NCBI GenBank assembly: GCA_017642935.1
Contig: JAEPOK010000002.1
Coordinates: forward strand, 1,384,199 to 1,448,198
Length of the DNA stretch: 64,000 bases
Direction of reading: 5' to 3'
Source of the DNA: Hyphomicrobiales bacterium
GTDB taxonomy: Bacteria; Pseudomonadota; Alphaproteobacteria; Rhizobiales; MH13
Every line of letters begins with the position of its first letter. Position 1 is the stretch's first letter. Of the stretch, positions 8,494 through 16,709 are shown piece by piece. The translations under genes and the position numbers were made by a program. The notes beneath the pieces were generated by a model. It searched no databases. It saw nothing but the letters and a program-made list of their open reading frames with translations, and was not told the DNA's origin.

Positions 8494-10187
8494 AGATTAT
8501 CCTGAAAGAGTATCTTGCATCGCTCAAAGAGCGCGGCGAGCTGGATAAGTCTGTACTGCCCAACCTGCTCGCAGAGATTGGCTTGCGCGTCTTGAACACG
8601 CCAATGATTGGCACGCGCCAGAATGGTGTGGACATTGCCGCTGTTGGCAAAGTCAAAGGAGAAGACACAGAGAAGCATCTCTACCTCTTTTGCATCAAAG
8701 CCGGAAACATCAATCGTAACGATTGGGATGGCGGTCCACAGTCCGTACACGCCGAACTCAACGAAATACGCGAGGTTTATCTGCGTGCCAACGTAGCAAG
8801 CGAGCATGCAGATTTACCGGTTAAAATCTGCCTTTGTTGCGGCGGCGAAATTGAAGAGACGGTCTTGATGAACTGGGCCGGTTACACTCAGAGTCAGCAA
8901 ACTGACACGATCCGTTACGAGGAATGGAACGGAGATCGACTTGCCGATCTCATGATGCGTTGCCTTCTTGCACGTGAGCTGCTGGAAGAAGAACACCGGC
9001 GGAACTTCCAAAAGGCGGTCGCGATGGTGAATGAGCCGAGCGCCTGCTATGAGTATTCAAGCTTGTTTCTCCTTGGACTCTTATCCGAGACTGGTCTTAC
9101 TCCTAAGGCTCAATTGTTGCGGCTTCGGCAGTCTTACATCTGTCTAAATGCGGTGACAGCTTGGGCGATTGAGGCAGACAATCTCGAAAGTATCTATCGG
9201 ATCTCCGAGTTGGGTGTTTTGGTCTGTTGGCACGTTGTCAATTCGCAACCTGGCAGGACAAAACCGACCAAGCATGATCAAGCTCTGAATGTGCTTCTCG
9301 ACCAGTACGTCAAACTCTATCTGAGTTGTTCAGAGCGGTATTTGAGCAAGACCGCACACAAACATTGTGGCCGTCTCCATGCCTTGTCTGCCGCCGTTCA
9401 ATCCCGAGAAGCCGTAGACGTCAATCTTGCGCTGTTCGAACTGCTAGGGCGTCTGGCAACTAACGGTCTTTGGACAGCTTTTCTTTCTCAGAATCTTTCT
9501 GGAAACTCCGACGAACTCTCGCGGGCATTTGCAGAAAACACCAATCGTACGCTCGATACCCTGGTGGAACTCATCAATTCGAATCCTACGCTGAACTCGC
9601 CGTTCAAGGACGACCACATGATCGAGATTTGCTTGGTCATGTATCTTGCGCAACTGACGGGATCGACCTCAAGGTTCGCTCCTTGGATCATGACTATTGC
9701 GAACCGGACGACGCTAGCTCTCGTAATCAACTCGCACTACCCAATATGCCAGCGCGACTACCGCGATCTGCTCAACCATCCTGGCAAAGCTGACGCGGCA
9801 TACCGCAAAGAGGTCTGTAGTGGCAGCGTATTATATCCTTACTTGTTCGTCTGGCTCCATCAGCTTGGGGATGACGCCGACAAAGAGGAGTTCGTTGACA
9901 GGCTTGACGAATTTCTACCGGATTGTACGCATCAAGCCTGGTTGCCCGATGAAGACACCGACACCGGTATTTGGTTGGGCGATACGGACAGTGGAGTTTG
10001 CGTGACCGACTTGTCCGCCAGCAAAGGCTTCACCCATGTTGCAGAAGTGCTGAACCTCGCCATCGAACAATGCACTGATATCAATGAAATCGGCGCCGTT
10101 AGGTCAGGTTTAAGTGTGCTGTTCCTGACAGCGTGTCGGCATCATCGATTGCCCATCCCACCCCACTTCTGGATACTAAACAACTGA
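8490..10187 (+). CDS. Protein with N-terminal restriction-endonuclease-like domain
   Basis: A 565-residue protein. The first 110 residues have the layout of a PD-(D/E)XK nuclease: a helix ending RQNGVDIAA with Asp48, a charged turn, a strand LYLFCIKAG with Lys70, and a following helix with HAELNEIRE. The usual Glu or Gln two residues before the Lys is Cys68, so activity is uncertain. The remaining 450 residues are helical and unassigned. Translation is coupled to the HEAT-like protein by a four-base overlap. With the KAP NTPase across the divergent promoter this suggests a three-part nuclease/NTPase defence system; that is inference, and I know no described system with this set. Confidence 0.6.
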   Translation: MKIILKEYLASLKERGELDKSVLPNLLAEIGLRVLNTPMIGTRQNGVDIAAVGKVKGEDTEKHLYLFCIKAGNINRNDWDGGPQSVHAELNEIREVYLRANVASEHADLPVKICLCCGGEIEETVLMNWAGYTQSQQTDTIRYEEWNGDRLADLMMRCLLARELLEEEHRRNFQKAVAMVNEPSACYEYSSLFLLGLLSETGLTPKAQLLRLRQSYICLNAVTAWAIEADNLESIYRISELGVLVCWHVVNSQPGRTKPTKHDQALNVLLDQYVKLYLSCSERYLSKTAHKHCGRLHALSAAVQSREAVDVNLALFELLGRLATNGLWTAFLSQNLSGNSDELSRAFAENTNRTLDTLVELINSNPTLNSPFKDDHMIEICLVMYLAQLTGSTSRFAPWIMTIANRTTLALVINSHYPICQRDYRDLLNHPGKADAAYRKEVCSGSVLYPYLFVWLHQLGDDADKEEFVDRLDEFLPDCTHQAWLPDEDTDTGIWLGDTDSGVCVTDLSASKGFTHVAEVLNLAIEQCTDINEIGAVRSGLSVLFLTACRHHRLPIPPHFWILNN

Positions 10188-10290
10188 AGCAAGGCGAGTT
10201 TATCGGGCGAAGTGATTGAGGCCGTTGAATTGAGCTCGTAGACTTCGGGTAAAAGAAGCCAAATAATACGCCTCTGACAAACACTGTGTG

Positions 10291-10740
10291 ATGTACCACG
10301 CCATGCCGACGATCAATCACTCCGATGGTGCAACGTTCTGCCAGATCAAAGCCAACAGTGACGAGGGCCATTATACCGGTATTCTAAATTACAAGACGTT
10401 TGAGGTCGGCAGAATATCAGGTGTCGACCCGGATTCTGTAATGTCGCAATTCCAAGCGATCTGCGATTTGATCGACGGTCAGGGCGCTATGGTTCGTCGC
10501 GGCGTCATACTGCTCGGCTATCACAATGGAGCGTTTCGCGGCGAGGTCTTGCTTGTAGATGGCGAAGTGCTTGGCGAATGGCAATCAGACGAAATGGAAT
10601 GGTGCCATTTCACGCCAACTGACTCCGATGAAGTCAAGTTCAGCGCGCCATCCCCTTGGATGCTGCATGATGAAATTGCCGACCGGTGGGACGGCGAAGG
10701 TGACTCTGACGAAGGCAGTATCCGACGAGACAGTCCTTAG
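10291..10740 (+). CDS. Uncharacterised 149-residue acidic protein
   Basis: I do not recognise a family. The protein is small, soluble and acidic at its end (DGEGDSDEGSIRRD), with beta-rich central segments such as GHYTGILNYKTFEVGRI and GVILLGYHNGAFRGEVLL. GTG at 10288 and ATG at 10303 are alternative starts. It lies 103 bases downstream of the nuclease-like gene on the same strand and could belong to the same transcript, though the gap allows its own promoter. The stretch 10741-10956 after it holds no credible gene. Confidence 0.5.
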   Translation: MYHAMPTINHSDGATFCQIKANSDEGHYTGILNYKTFEVGRISGVDPDSVMSQFQAICDLIDGQGAMVRRGVILLGYHNGAFRGEVLLVDGEVLGEWQSDEMEWCHFTPTDSDEVKFSAPSPWMLHDEIADRWDGEGDSDEGSIRRDSP

Positions 10741-10956
10741 GGCAGTAGCATGTGTTTCTGGCACTTGCGGAATCGCAAGTGATTGAGCTCTGTTGAATGG
10801 ACCGTTAAAATATCATTGCAAGGCCGCCCCTCAGTCATCGAGCTATGTCGGCCCTGTCGTCAATGACTGACGATGCCGAAGCAATCAGCTGAAGTCACCT
10901 AAGGACCGTTTGCTTCGCAGACAGCCTTGGCAATAACAATCCTGATTGGTCGGGTT

Positions 10957-11154
10957 TCACTTAAGGACTTGTCGCGCTTCTTTCTCCCCAGCCGATCCTT
11001 TGACCCAGCTCCATGGTGCGCGCGGCTTGTGCAGCTTCGCCAGTTCGGGGTGTTTTTTCGGTTCACGGGCTGCTGCGCGTAGACGTTCGCGAGCTTCGCG
11101 CGGGTCGAGCTTGAGTTCCTTGCAGAGCTGCTTGAGCGTGATGATATCGGCCAT
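10957..11154 (-). CDS. Small basic protein, possible DNA-binding accessory
   Basis: A 65-residue protein beginning MADIITLKQLCKELKLDPRE. The start at 11154 is fixed by AAGGAGAC six bases upstream; a longer frame to 11244 lacks such a site. The N-terminal half reads as a short helix-turn-helix-like segment with a DPREARERLR helix, and the C-terminal half is basic and proline/tryptophan-containing (HKPRAPWSWVKG). It lies 82 bases downstream of an XRE regulator on the same strand. I know of similar short proteins beside phage-like regulators but cannot name a family. Confidence 0.6.
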   Translation of the reverse strand: MADIITLKQLCKELKLDPREARERLRAAAREPKKHPELAKLHKPRAPWSWVKGSAGEKEARQVLK

Positions 11155-11236
11155 TGATCGTCTCCTTGGTTGGGTTGGACGATCATTCCAATAAGATGAC
11201 CTAAGAAGGCGTGTCAGGGAAAAGCCTGGAACGACT

Positions 11237-11566
11237 TCAGTCAATCAAGGCGGACAGCATTTTGCTTGCCCTCACCAGCTGCTCGCCATTCATTCGCGAC
11301 AACGTGGTGTGGATCTTTTGAAGCGTGTGGCCACGTTCACTGTCGGAAATTGCAACCAATCCTAATCCGAAGAAAACGACTTCCGGCACACTTAGTACAT
11401 CGGCAAGCTTTTCGATGGTCGGGAAAGATGGGGAAGCGATACCTCTTTCGACCTTGCTGATCATCTCAGTTGAGACGCCAACGCGCTCGGCCAATTCTGC
11501 TTGGGTCAGGTTTTTCGCTTTGCGCTGGTGGCGCAAGTTCGCGCCGAATGTTTGGGTAAGTGCCAA
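11237..11566 (-). CDS. XRE-family transcriptional regulator
   Basis: A 109-residue regulator with a Cro/C1-type helix-turn-helix at about residues 8-62: LRHQRKAKNLTQAELAERVG, then STEMISKVERG and SFPTIEKLADVL. The C-terminal 45 residues form a short helical tail and carry no peptidase or cupin domain. It is divergent from a small membrane-protein gene at 11693, and the intergenic region holds repeated GATAC(T/G)GT boxes that may be its operators. In phage-like and satellite elements such a regulator often keeps the element quiet; here that is inference from position. Confidence 0.85.
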   Translation of the reverse strand: MALTQTFGANLRHQRKAKNLTQAELAERVGVSTEMISKVERGIASPSFPTIEKLADVLSVPEVVFFGLGLVAISDSERGHTLQKIHTTLSRMNGEQLVRASKMLSALID

Positions 11567-11692
11567 GGCCGTTCCTCCGAGCTGACCAAGACTCGGTCAC
11601 GGCATCGACACCTCGAAGGAATTCACACTGCGAATATCCTGCATTTAGTAATACAGTTGCGATTATTGCAGATACTGTCTTATTGATACGGT
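11567..11692. promoter_or_regulatory. Divergent control region with repeated GATAC(T/G)GT boxes
   Basis: Between the XRE gene and the 11693 gene, GATACTGT (11671-11678) and GATACGGT (11685-11692) repeat at 14-base spacing, and ACAGT near 11653 forms an inverted match to the first box. The second box directly abuts the ATG of the 11693 gene. This arrangement suits autoregulation by the XRE protein. Confidence 0.45.
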
Positions 11693-11995
11693 ATGATGCA
11701 AGGCGTCTTTGACTTCATGCGGAGCTATCCAGGCGTTCTATCGTTCGCCGTGCTGTTTGGCTTGGTGGGCCTCTGGCAGCTCTGGCGCTTTCGCCTCAAA
11801 CCCCTGTTCATCCCGAAGGCCGACATCGATTGCATGGTCGATGCGCTGATCGCTGAACATGGAGAGCGCGCTGAAGATGTAGCGATGATGGAGGAAGATC
11901 GCGCGTGGCGTCGGAGCAAGGCGTTGAAGCAAGGCATCTGGCGTCGGGTGCGACGTGAGCTATGGCGCAGGTACGACGCGGGCGAATGGAAGTAG
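11693..11995 (+). CDS. Small single-pass membrane protein
   Basis: A 100-residue protein with one hydrophobic segment at about 14-29 (LSFAVLFGLVGLWQLW) followed by positively charged residues and a long charged, helical cytoplasmic tail rich in Arg, Glu and Trp (RAWRRSKALKQGIWRRVRRELWRRY). By the positive-inside rule the tail is in the cytosol. There is no clear ribosome-binding site because the operator-like box abuts the start, so the transcript may be leaderless or nearly so. Function unknown; small membrane proteins under XRE control in islands can be toxins or exclusion proteins, but nothing here proves that. Confidence 0.5.
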   Translation: MMQGVFDFMRSYPGVLSFAVLFGLVGLWQLWRFRLKPLFIPKADIDCMVDALIAEHGERAEDVAMMEEDRAWRRSKALKQGIWRRVRRELWRRYDAGEWK

Positions 11996-12562
11996 CGTCT
12001 GTAACCAATCCAGCCGGGAGACAGTCTTAGGCGCCTGCGGCAGCGTTGCGTTGGCTCCCACGTATGTCGTCTCGGCACACAGGAGAGCCAGCAGCACCAT
12101 TCACGCTGATATCCGATGTCGCCTACCGGAGAGCGCCTCAGCGCGCCTCCTGGGTCGAACATGAGCGTCGATACTCTGCTAGCATTGTCAGCTTGTGTCC
12201 AAGGTCGCTGGCGTGTCTCTTTCAACGCTGAATACATGCTTAAACACCCACTTTGCCACCCAACCGACACCCAGCATGAACGACCACTGAAAACAGATAG
12301 GTTGGAGCTATTGATTAAGTTGGCTAATTCGCGGCGGCCTGGGGTCTGATACGCTGATCATTGATCAGCGTGTCCGTCTTGACGTTCAAGAATGGCCTAA
12401 ATGGGTGTTCGTGCGACCAGTCGACCACAAGGGGAATGGGGGATAGCGTTTTTTTATGCGCGACCTCTCCATGCGCGGACAAGCACACATATCGACTGCT
12501 AAGGTTTTGGACCTATAGCCGCTTTCCATTGTACATCAGTGCCGATCAACTTGGAGTGCCAC
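11996..12562. other. Gap of about 560 bases with a 21-base perfect palindrome
   Basis: No credible gene is seen. The stretch holds an operator-like palindrome at 12351-12371 and presumably the promoter of the 12563 gene, whose ribosome-binding site TTGGAG lies at 12551-12556. Confidence 0.4.
12351..12371. promoter_or_regulatory. 21-base perfect inverted repeat, possible operator
   Basis: Two ten-base arms (ACGCTGATCA and TGATCAGCGT) are exact reverse complements around one central T. There is no T run after it, so it is not an intrinsic terminator. It lies 190 bases before the PD-(D/E)XK-like gene and is the best operator candidate in the gap. Which regulator binds it is unknown. Confidence 0.5.
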
Positions 12563-13087
12563 ATGGCATCAACGACTTCGCTCTTAGGGGCTGCCGGCGA
12601 GCACTTCATCATGGGTGAGTTGCTGAGGAGAGGGTACATCGCGGCCCTTGCCCCTCAAGGTGTCCCCAACACCGATATTGTCGTTACCGATCTAACCGGT
12701 CATCGACTCTGTACCATCCAAGTGAAGTCCAGACGCGATCTTGGTGCCGACGGTGGATGGCATATGAAAGCCAAGCACGAAGACATCCTGGGCGAACGGT
12801 TGTTTTACTGCTTCGTGGACTTCGGCAAGTCACCTGAAGATCGGCCATTGGTGTTCGTGATGCCTAGTTCGACGGTTGCAAGAGTGCTGGCCGAGTCTCA
12901 CGCCGCTTGGCTGTCAAATCCGGGAAAGGGCGGCCACCAGAGAAAGCAAACCGCGATGCGCCGTCTCGTTCCCGACTATACCTATGCTTTTAAGCCGCAG
13001 CCTAACCCGTATCCACAGGGGTGGATGGATGAGTACAGGAATGCTTGGCATTTGCTTGGGCTGGATGAAGCCGATCAAAGCTTCTGA
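12563..13087 (+). CDS. PD-(D/E)XK nuclease-like protein
   Basis: A 174-residue protein. ATG at 12563 is preceded by TTGGAG at six bases, better than an upstream GTG. The N-terminus reads GAAGEHFIMGELLRRGY, then NTDIVVTD and a strand LCTIQVKSRR. This is the layout of the group-I-intron-endonuclease-like PD-(D/E)XK proteins: an N-terminal Glu helix, Asp, then Gln-x-Lys. The rest is a compact alpha/beta domain ending in an aromatic segment. It lacks the DNA-recognition part of classical restriction enzymes. It lies convergent with the HigBA pair, four bases from the higA stop, and could be a solitary defence nuclease or a housekeeping-type island protein. Confidence 0.65.
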   Translation: MASTTSLLGAAGEHFIMGELLRRGYIAALAPQGVPNTDIVVTDLTGHRLCTIQVKSRRDLGADGGWHMKAKHEDILGERLFYCFVDFGKSPEDRPLVFVMPSSTVARVLAESHAAWLSNPGKGGHQRKQTAMRRLVPDYTYAFKPQPNPYPQGWMDEYRNAWHLLGLDEADQSF

Positions 13088-13091
13088 GCGA

Positions 13092-13385
13092 TCACGCCGC
13101 CCTCGGCTCGATCGTGCTCAAATCGCCTTCAATCTCTCGGCGGCGTTCCATTAGGTCATAGTCGGCTTGCAAGCCGAGGAAGAACCCTTCCGACATGCCG
13201 AAATAGCGGGCGAGCCGCAGATCGGTGTCGGCGGTCATCGCGCGCTTCCCGAGGACGATTTCATTAATCCGGCGCGGGGGGACATGGACAGCTCGGGCCA
13301 CCGCGTTCTGGCTGAGGCCCATCGGCTTCAGGAACTCCTGAAGCAAGATCTCGCCGGGATGCGGGTTCGGCAGAAGCTCAGTCAT
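13092..13385 (-). CDS. higA: HigA-type antitoxin (XRE family)
   Basis: A 97-residue antitoxin. The N-terminus MTELLPNPHPGEILLQEFL followed by a Cro-type helix-turn-helix (LSQNAVARAVHVPPRRINEIVLGKR) is the signature of HigA/VapI-type antitoxins. The start at 13385 overlaps the end of the toxin gene by eight bases, the usual toxin-first HigBA order; a longer frame upstream is disfavoured. It would neutralise HigB and repress the operon. Confidence 0.9.
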   Translation of the reverse strand: MTELLPNPHPGEILLQEFLKPMGLSQNAVARAVHVPPRRINEIVLGKRAMTADTDLRLARYFGMSEGFFLGLQADYDLMERRREIEGDLSTIEPRAA

Positions 13386-13662
13386 GGTAGTCAACGATTT
13401 CGACATTGTGCGGTCCTCCGTCCTGCCATTCGAAGCAGATGCGCCACTGGTCATTAATCCGAATGCTATGCTGCCCCTTGCGCTCACCCTTAAGGGCTTC
13501 GAGCCGGTTGCCGGGCGGTATGCGCATATCCTGCAAGACGCGCGCCTGATTGAGCATGCGCAGCTTGCGCAGCGCCACCGACTGAATGTCCGGCGGCAGC
13601 TTGCGGCTCCGCCGTCCTGACCAGATGAGTTCCGTTTCGGGGTCGGCGAAGCCTTGGATCAT
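13378..13662 (-). CDS. higB: HigB-type toxin (RelE superfamily mRNA interferase)
   Basis: A 94-residue protein with the RelE/HigB fold signature: IQGFADPETELIW, LRKLRMLNQA, RLEALKGERKGQHSIRIN, WRICFEWQDG and VEIVDYHD. In this family the toxin enters the ribosomal A site and cleaves mRNA. It is the first gene of the pair, with a near-palindromic ATAACGCAAGGCGTTATATAACG-like region at about 13670-13700 just upstream, likely the autoregulatory operator bound by HigA. The pair would stabilise the island. Confidence 0.9.
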   Translation of the reverse strand: MIQGFADPETELIWSGRRSRKLPPDIQSVALRKLRMLNQARVLQDMRIPPGNRLEALKGERKGQHSIRINDQWRICFEWQDGGPHNVEIVDYHD

Positions 13663-13669
13663 GACGAAA

Positions 13670-13704
13670 TATAACGCAAGGCGTTATATAACGCAATACG
13701 TTAT
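13670..13704. promoter_or_regulatory. Probable HigBA operator
   Basis: Directly upstream of higB, TATAACGCAA, GGCGTTATAT, AACGCAATAC and GTTATG follow one another, giving overlapping inverted repeats of the unit AACGC/GCGTT (with GTATTGCGTT on the other strand). Such repeats over the core promoter are typical of HigA binding. Confidence 0.6.
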
Positions 13705-13877
13705 GCCAGAAAGAAAAGAACAGGGAGCTGGGTGATAAGATTTCTTACGGTGAACCGCCAATAGCCAGATCGGCCGTTCGCCAACTACCAAGGTTTGAGC
13801 CCTGTAGCTGCTGCAGAGTCGATCCGGCTATCAGTGTATTTGATATATCAATTCGCGTACATGAATTCATATATCGA

Positions 13878-15686
13878 TCAGTCGTCGGCGTCGGCCTTTC
13901 CCAGCACCCATTGGGCCTTCTTGCCCCTGCCAACCTGCTCGATACGCCCGGCCTTGGCGAGTTCAGCACGGACGATATTGAGCGTCGCTTCTGACGCAAT
14001 TGAGCGTGCTTCAGCGGCAAGTTGTACGGCAGCCCAGGCAGTCGGCTCGTCGGACAGATAGGCGAGCACGAACTCCTCAGCGGCCTGTCGTTCGCTACTC
14101 GGTCGGCCTACGGCATTCTTCTGGACACGGCAAACGTCGAAGTGATCGGCATCGCTGAACCCGACGGGCTTCAGGAGCGGGACATCATCACGCCCACCAC
14201 CGACTTTCTCGAAGATGATCGTGCGCCCCAACTCGCTCTGGTTCGACTTGCCATGGGCTAGGGCAACGCGGGTTGGGTCATTCGGGTCTGCACCGAAGAA
14301 CAGAGCCGACCTGATGCTGGCCGCGAAGCCGATGGAGCCCACGATCCGGTATAGAGGGTTCTCGGTGCTGGTCTTGTTCAGGTGCGCAAGCCCCACGATT
14401 GCTGAACCGGTTGCCTCTGCCATCTCGGTCAAAAGTGCCATGAACTCACCGACCTCGTTCTGACGGTGCATGTCGCGCCCTCCGCCCATATAGGCCGACA
14501 GCGTATCGACCACGACAAGGTCGGGTCGCCACTCCTCCATATGCTCGGACAGCAGCTCAAGCCGATCGTTGGTCAGTGCCCGGAACTTGTACATCTGGTG
14601 CAGGTTATCGAGGTTTACCCCGGCTTTGATCAGACGATTGAGGATTACGCGCGGCCAGTTGTCCTCTGCCGCAAGGACCAGGACCCGGTTGCCGGTTGGC
14701 TTCTCATCCGACATTGGCCAGTTCAAACCGCTTGTGACCGTTGCTAGAAGAAGGGAGGTCAGCAGCGACTTGCCGATGCCCGGATCGCCTGCGATCAACG
14801 TCAGGCCAAAGCGCGGGAAGTACGGGTACCAGAGCCACTCCATCGGTAGAGGGTCCCGCTGGATGGGCGGTCCGAACAGTTCCTCGCGGGTTTCGCCATA
14901 TCGGTTACTGCTGCTGATAACGCTGCGCAGCTCATGCTCGGGCAAGGGCTCCTGACACCCCTGAGCGTTGGCGATCCTCATCATCTCGAGAATGATCCGC
15001 TCATCATCGATCCTGCGCCGAATGGCACATGCCGTGCGGAACAGGACGTCATTGCGTTGGCCCTGCTTGATGGTGTGCGCCGGTCGGCCACGCTTGGCTA
15101 GACTGGTGGTCCTTGAAGTCCCCGGACGCAGTTGCTTGAGTTTTTCTGGTACTGGCGCAGCCACGCTGGTCCGTGACGGAACCCACCGGTACCGGAACCC
15201 GCTCTCGTGGACACTCGGCGGGAGCATCGCATAGCGGTTGCCGCCGGTGAGGATATCCACCTCTTCGGCCTTGAACGCTCCATCCTCGGGTGTGCCGATG
15301 AAGTGATGGTGAAAGCCACGCTTAGTTTTCACCTTCACAGTCTTTGGCAGCTTGAGGGCGTCGACCGCCCGCTTACCCTTCGGGCCGTCCACATCGACCA
15401 CCGTCCGCCCTTCCAGCGTCGTAGCGATATTGGCCTTGGAGTATTTGCGAAGCGTTTTTCGGATCAGTACGATGTCAGTTGTGGCGCTGTTCGCTCCATT
15501 AGGGAAGAACTCGGCAATTGGGTGCTTGCCAGCACTGGAGCAGTCCTTCTTGCCGCATGTGCACCGACCGGCATCATCGATACCGTGGGTGAGGATGAGT
15601 TTAACGCCCGCCTTTGTGTAGGCGCGGGCGGCGACCAACGTGTCATGCGAGCGCATGTCATCGGTCACGCGAAAGTTCTTTCGCAT
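13878..15686 (-). CDS. Prim-pol plus RecA-like helicase replication protein
   Basis: A 602-residue protein with three parts. The N-terminal bifunctional primase-polymerase domain (about 20-180) contains the Cys-rich CTCGKKDCSSAGKHP insert, the catalytic VDVDG (two Asp) and FHHHFIG. A short primase-associated helical region follows at about 200-265. The C-terminal AAA_25/RecA-like ATPase carries Walker A GDPGIGKS near 300 and Walker B LVVVDTLSAY near 390. A winged-helix-like tail ends the protein. TTG at 15698 also opens the frame, but ATG at 15686 has the better spacing to TTGGAA. It would initiate replication of the excised element. Order with AlpA and integrase matches phage satellites and integrative elements. 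Confidence 0.9.
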   Translation of the reverse strand: MRKNFRVTDDMRSHDTLVAARAYTKAGVKLILTHGIDDAGRCTCGKKDCSSAGKHPIAEFFPNGANSATTDIVLIRKTLRKYSKANIATTLEGRTVVDVDGPKGKRAVDALKLPKTVKVKTKRGFHHHFIGTPEDGAFKAEEVDILTGGNRYAMLPPSVHESGFRYRWVPSRTSVAAPVPEKLKQLRPGTSRTTSLAKRGRPAHTIKQGQRNDVLFRTACAIRRRIDDERIILEMMRIANAQGCQEPLPEHELRSVISSSNRYGETREELFGPPIQRDPLPMEWLWYPYFPRFGLTLIAGDPGIGKSLLTSLLLATVTSGLNWPMSDEKPTGNRVLVLAAEDNWPRVILNRLIKAGVNLDNLHQMYKFRALTNDRLELLSEHMEEWRPDLVVVDTLSAYMGGGRDMHRQNEVGEFMALLTEMAEATGSAIVGLAHLNKTSTENPLYRIVGSIGFAASIRSALFFGADPNDPTRVALAHGKSNQSELGRTIIFEKVGGGRDDVPLLKPVGFSDADHFDVCRVQKNAVGRPSSERQAAEEFVLAYLSDEPTAWAAVQLAAEARSIASEATLNIVRAELAKAGRIEQVGRGKKAQWVLGKADADD

Positions 15687-15740
15687 GGTGTGTTCCAATC
15701 GATTTTTTTGAAGAAGGTGAGGGGCTAAAGCGCCCCTCGA

Positions 15741-15986
15741 TCAGTAAGGATCGGCGTAGTGGTGATTGACACGCTCAGTGGCGCGGTCACTCAGCCACGC
15801 ATCGACCTCGGACTTGAGCCAAGCAACGCTTGTGCCTGCCATGCGTAAGCGAAGGGGAAAGCGCCCTGCATGCTCCCATCTAAGAAGCGATGAGTTGCTC
15901 ACTCGGATGCCGAGGCGTTTCAGATCTGCTCGGTTCAGCACGAGCTGTTCATTGGCCGTGGTACGGCCAGGTAGTTCGGTACTCAT
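15741..15986 (-). CDS. AlpA-family regulator / excisionase-like protein
   Basis: An 81-residue protein of the MerR-like winged-helix AlpA type: LKRLGIRVSNSSLLRWEHAGRFP for recognition, and VAWLKSEVDAWLSDR as the closing helix. AAAGGAGA lies six bases before ATG. These proteins activate integrase expression or act as excisionases. It is placed 54 bases before the prim-pol gene in the same direction. Confidence 0.9.
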   Translation of the reverse strand: MSTELPGRTTANEQLVLNRADLKRLGIRVSNSSLLRWEHAGRFPLRLRMAGTSVAWLKSEVDAWLSDRATERVNHHYADPY

Positions 15987-16097
15987 TGGTTTCTCCTTTC
16001 ATCTATTGATGGAGGAGCCGGCTCCAACGAGTTCAGAATTGGACCGTTTTGATCGGATTGAAAAGGAAAGTCAGCGGCGATCTCAGCTTCATTGAAG

Positions 16098-16709
16098 CTA
16101 GCGTCTAGACGCTTCCAATCTCACAGCTTTTAGGATCGAATTCATCTGCTCTTTGCGGCCAAGCACTTCGCCACACGCTATGCGTAGAGCTTCATCAACA
16201 GTGACCACACCGCGCCTAGTGAAAGCTTCACCAAGGTTACTGTCAAATGTTTGGTACAGAGCCGAAACCGCCTCAAACTGGATCTGCGCTCTGTTCGTGA
16301 TGCCATGGGCCATTTGCTGATCAAGTTCGACGAAAACGGCGTCGGCATCGTCCAGCAGCTTCTCGAGTGCCGAGACCAAGTGTTCTGTATCGATCCGTGT
16401 ATCCAGGTCAGGAAACATCGCCGTGCGCATTTGGTGATGGTCTACGGTTAGGGCTTTCAACAACCTCTGGGCTGGCTTGATGATGTTATCTTCCAACCAC
16501 TGAATTTGCTTCGATAGGTCCTTGTCGGATGAAGCATCCTTAAGCTTGGACGGCATCGATTTTGCGACCTCGCGATAACGCGCTGCAAGTTCGTCGAGTT
16601 CACGCTTGAGCTGGAAGCTAAACTTGACGTGCAGCAGTTTCTCTAGATCGCTAATTGCCGAGGCGCTGAAACCGTCGGCTTCGTCAATTCTGTCAACTTC
16701 TTCGCCCAT
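16098..16709 (-). CDS. Uncharacterised helical protein overlapping the integrase gene
   Basis: A 203-residue soluble, almost entirely helical protein (for example LKRELDELAARYREVAKSM and LVSALEKLLDDADAVFVELDQQM). No known family recognised. Its start at 16709 lies inside the integrase gene, overlapping it by 67 bases in another frame, so it is probably expressed from the integrase transcript. No ATG nearer the integrase stop gives a better start. In satellites, genes in this position often encode small regulators or interference proteins; no motif here supports any one role. Confidence 0.6.
   Translation of the reverse strand: MGEEVDRIDEADGFSASAISDLEKLLHVKFSFQLKRELDELAARYREVAKSMPSKLKDASSDKDLSKQIQWLEDNIIKPAQRLLKALTVDHHQMRTAMFPDLDTRIDTEHLVSALEKLLDDADAVFVELDQQMAHGITNRAQIQFEAVSALYQTFDSNLGEAFTRRGVVTVDEALRIACGEVLGRKEQMNSILKAVRLEASRR

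Noticed and set aside
11725..12270. A 181-residue minus-strand protein opposite the membrane-protein gene
   Set aside because: Arg/Ser-rich shadow composition without domain; the plus-strand gene has a coherent membrane helix and tail.
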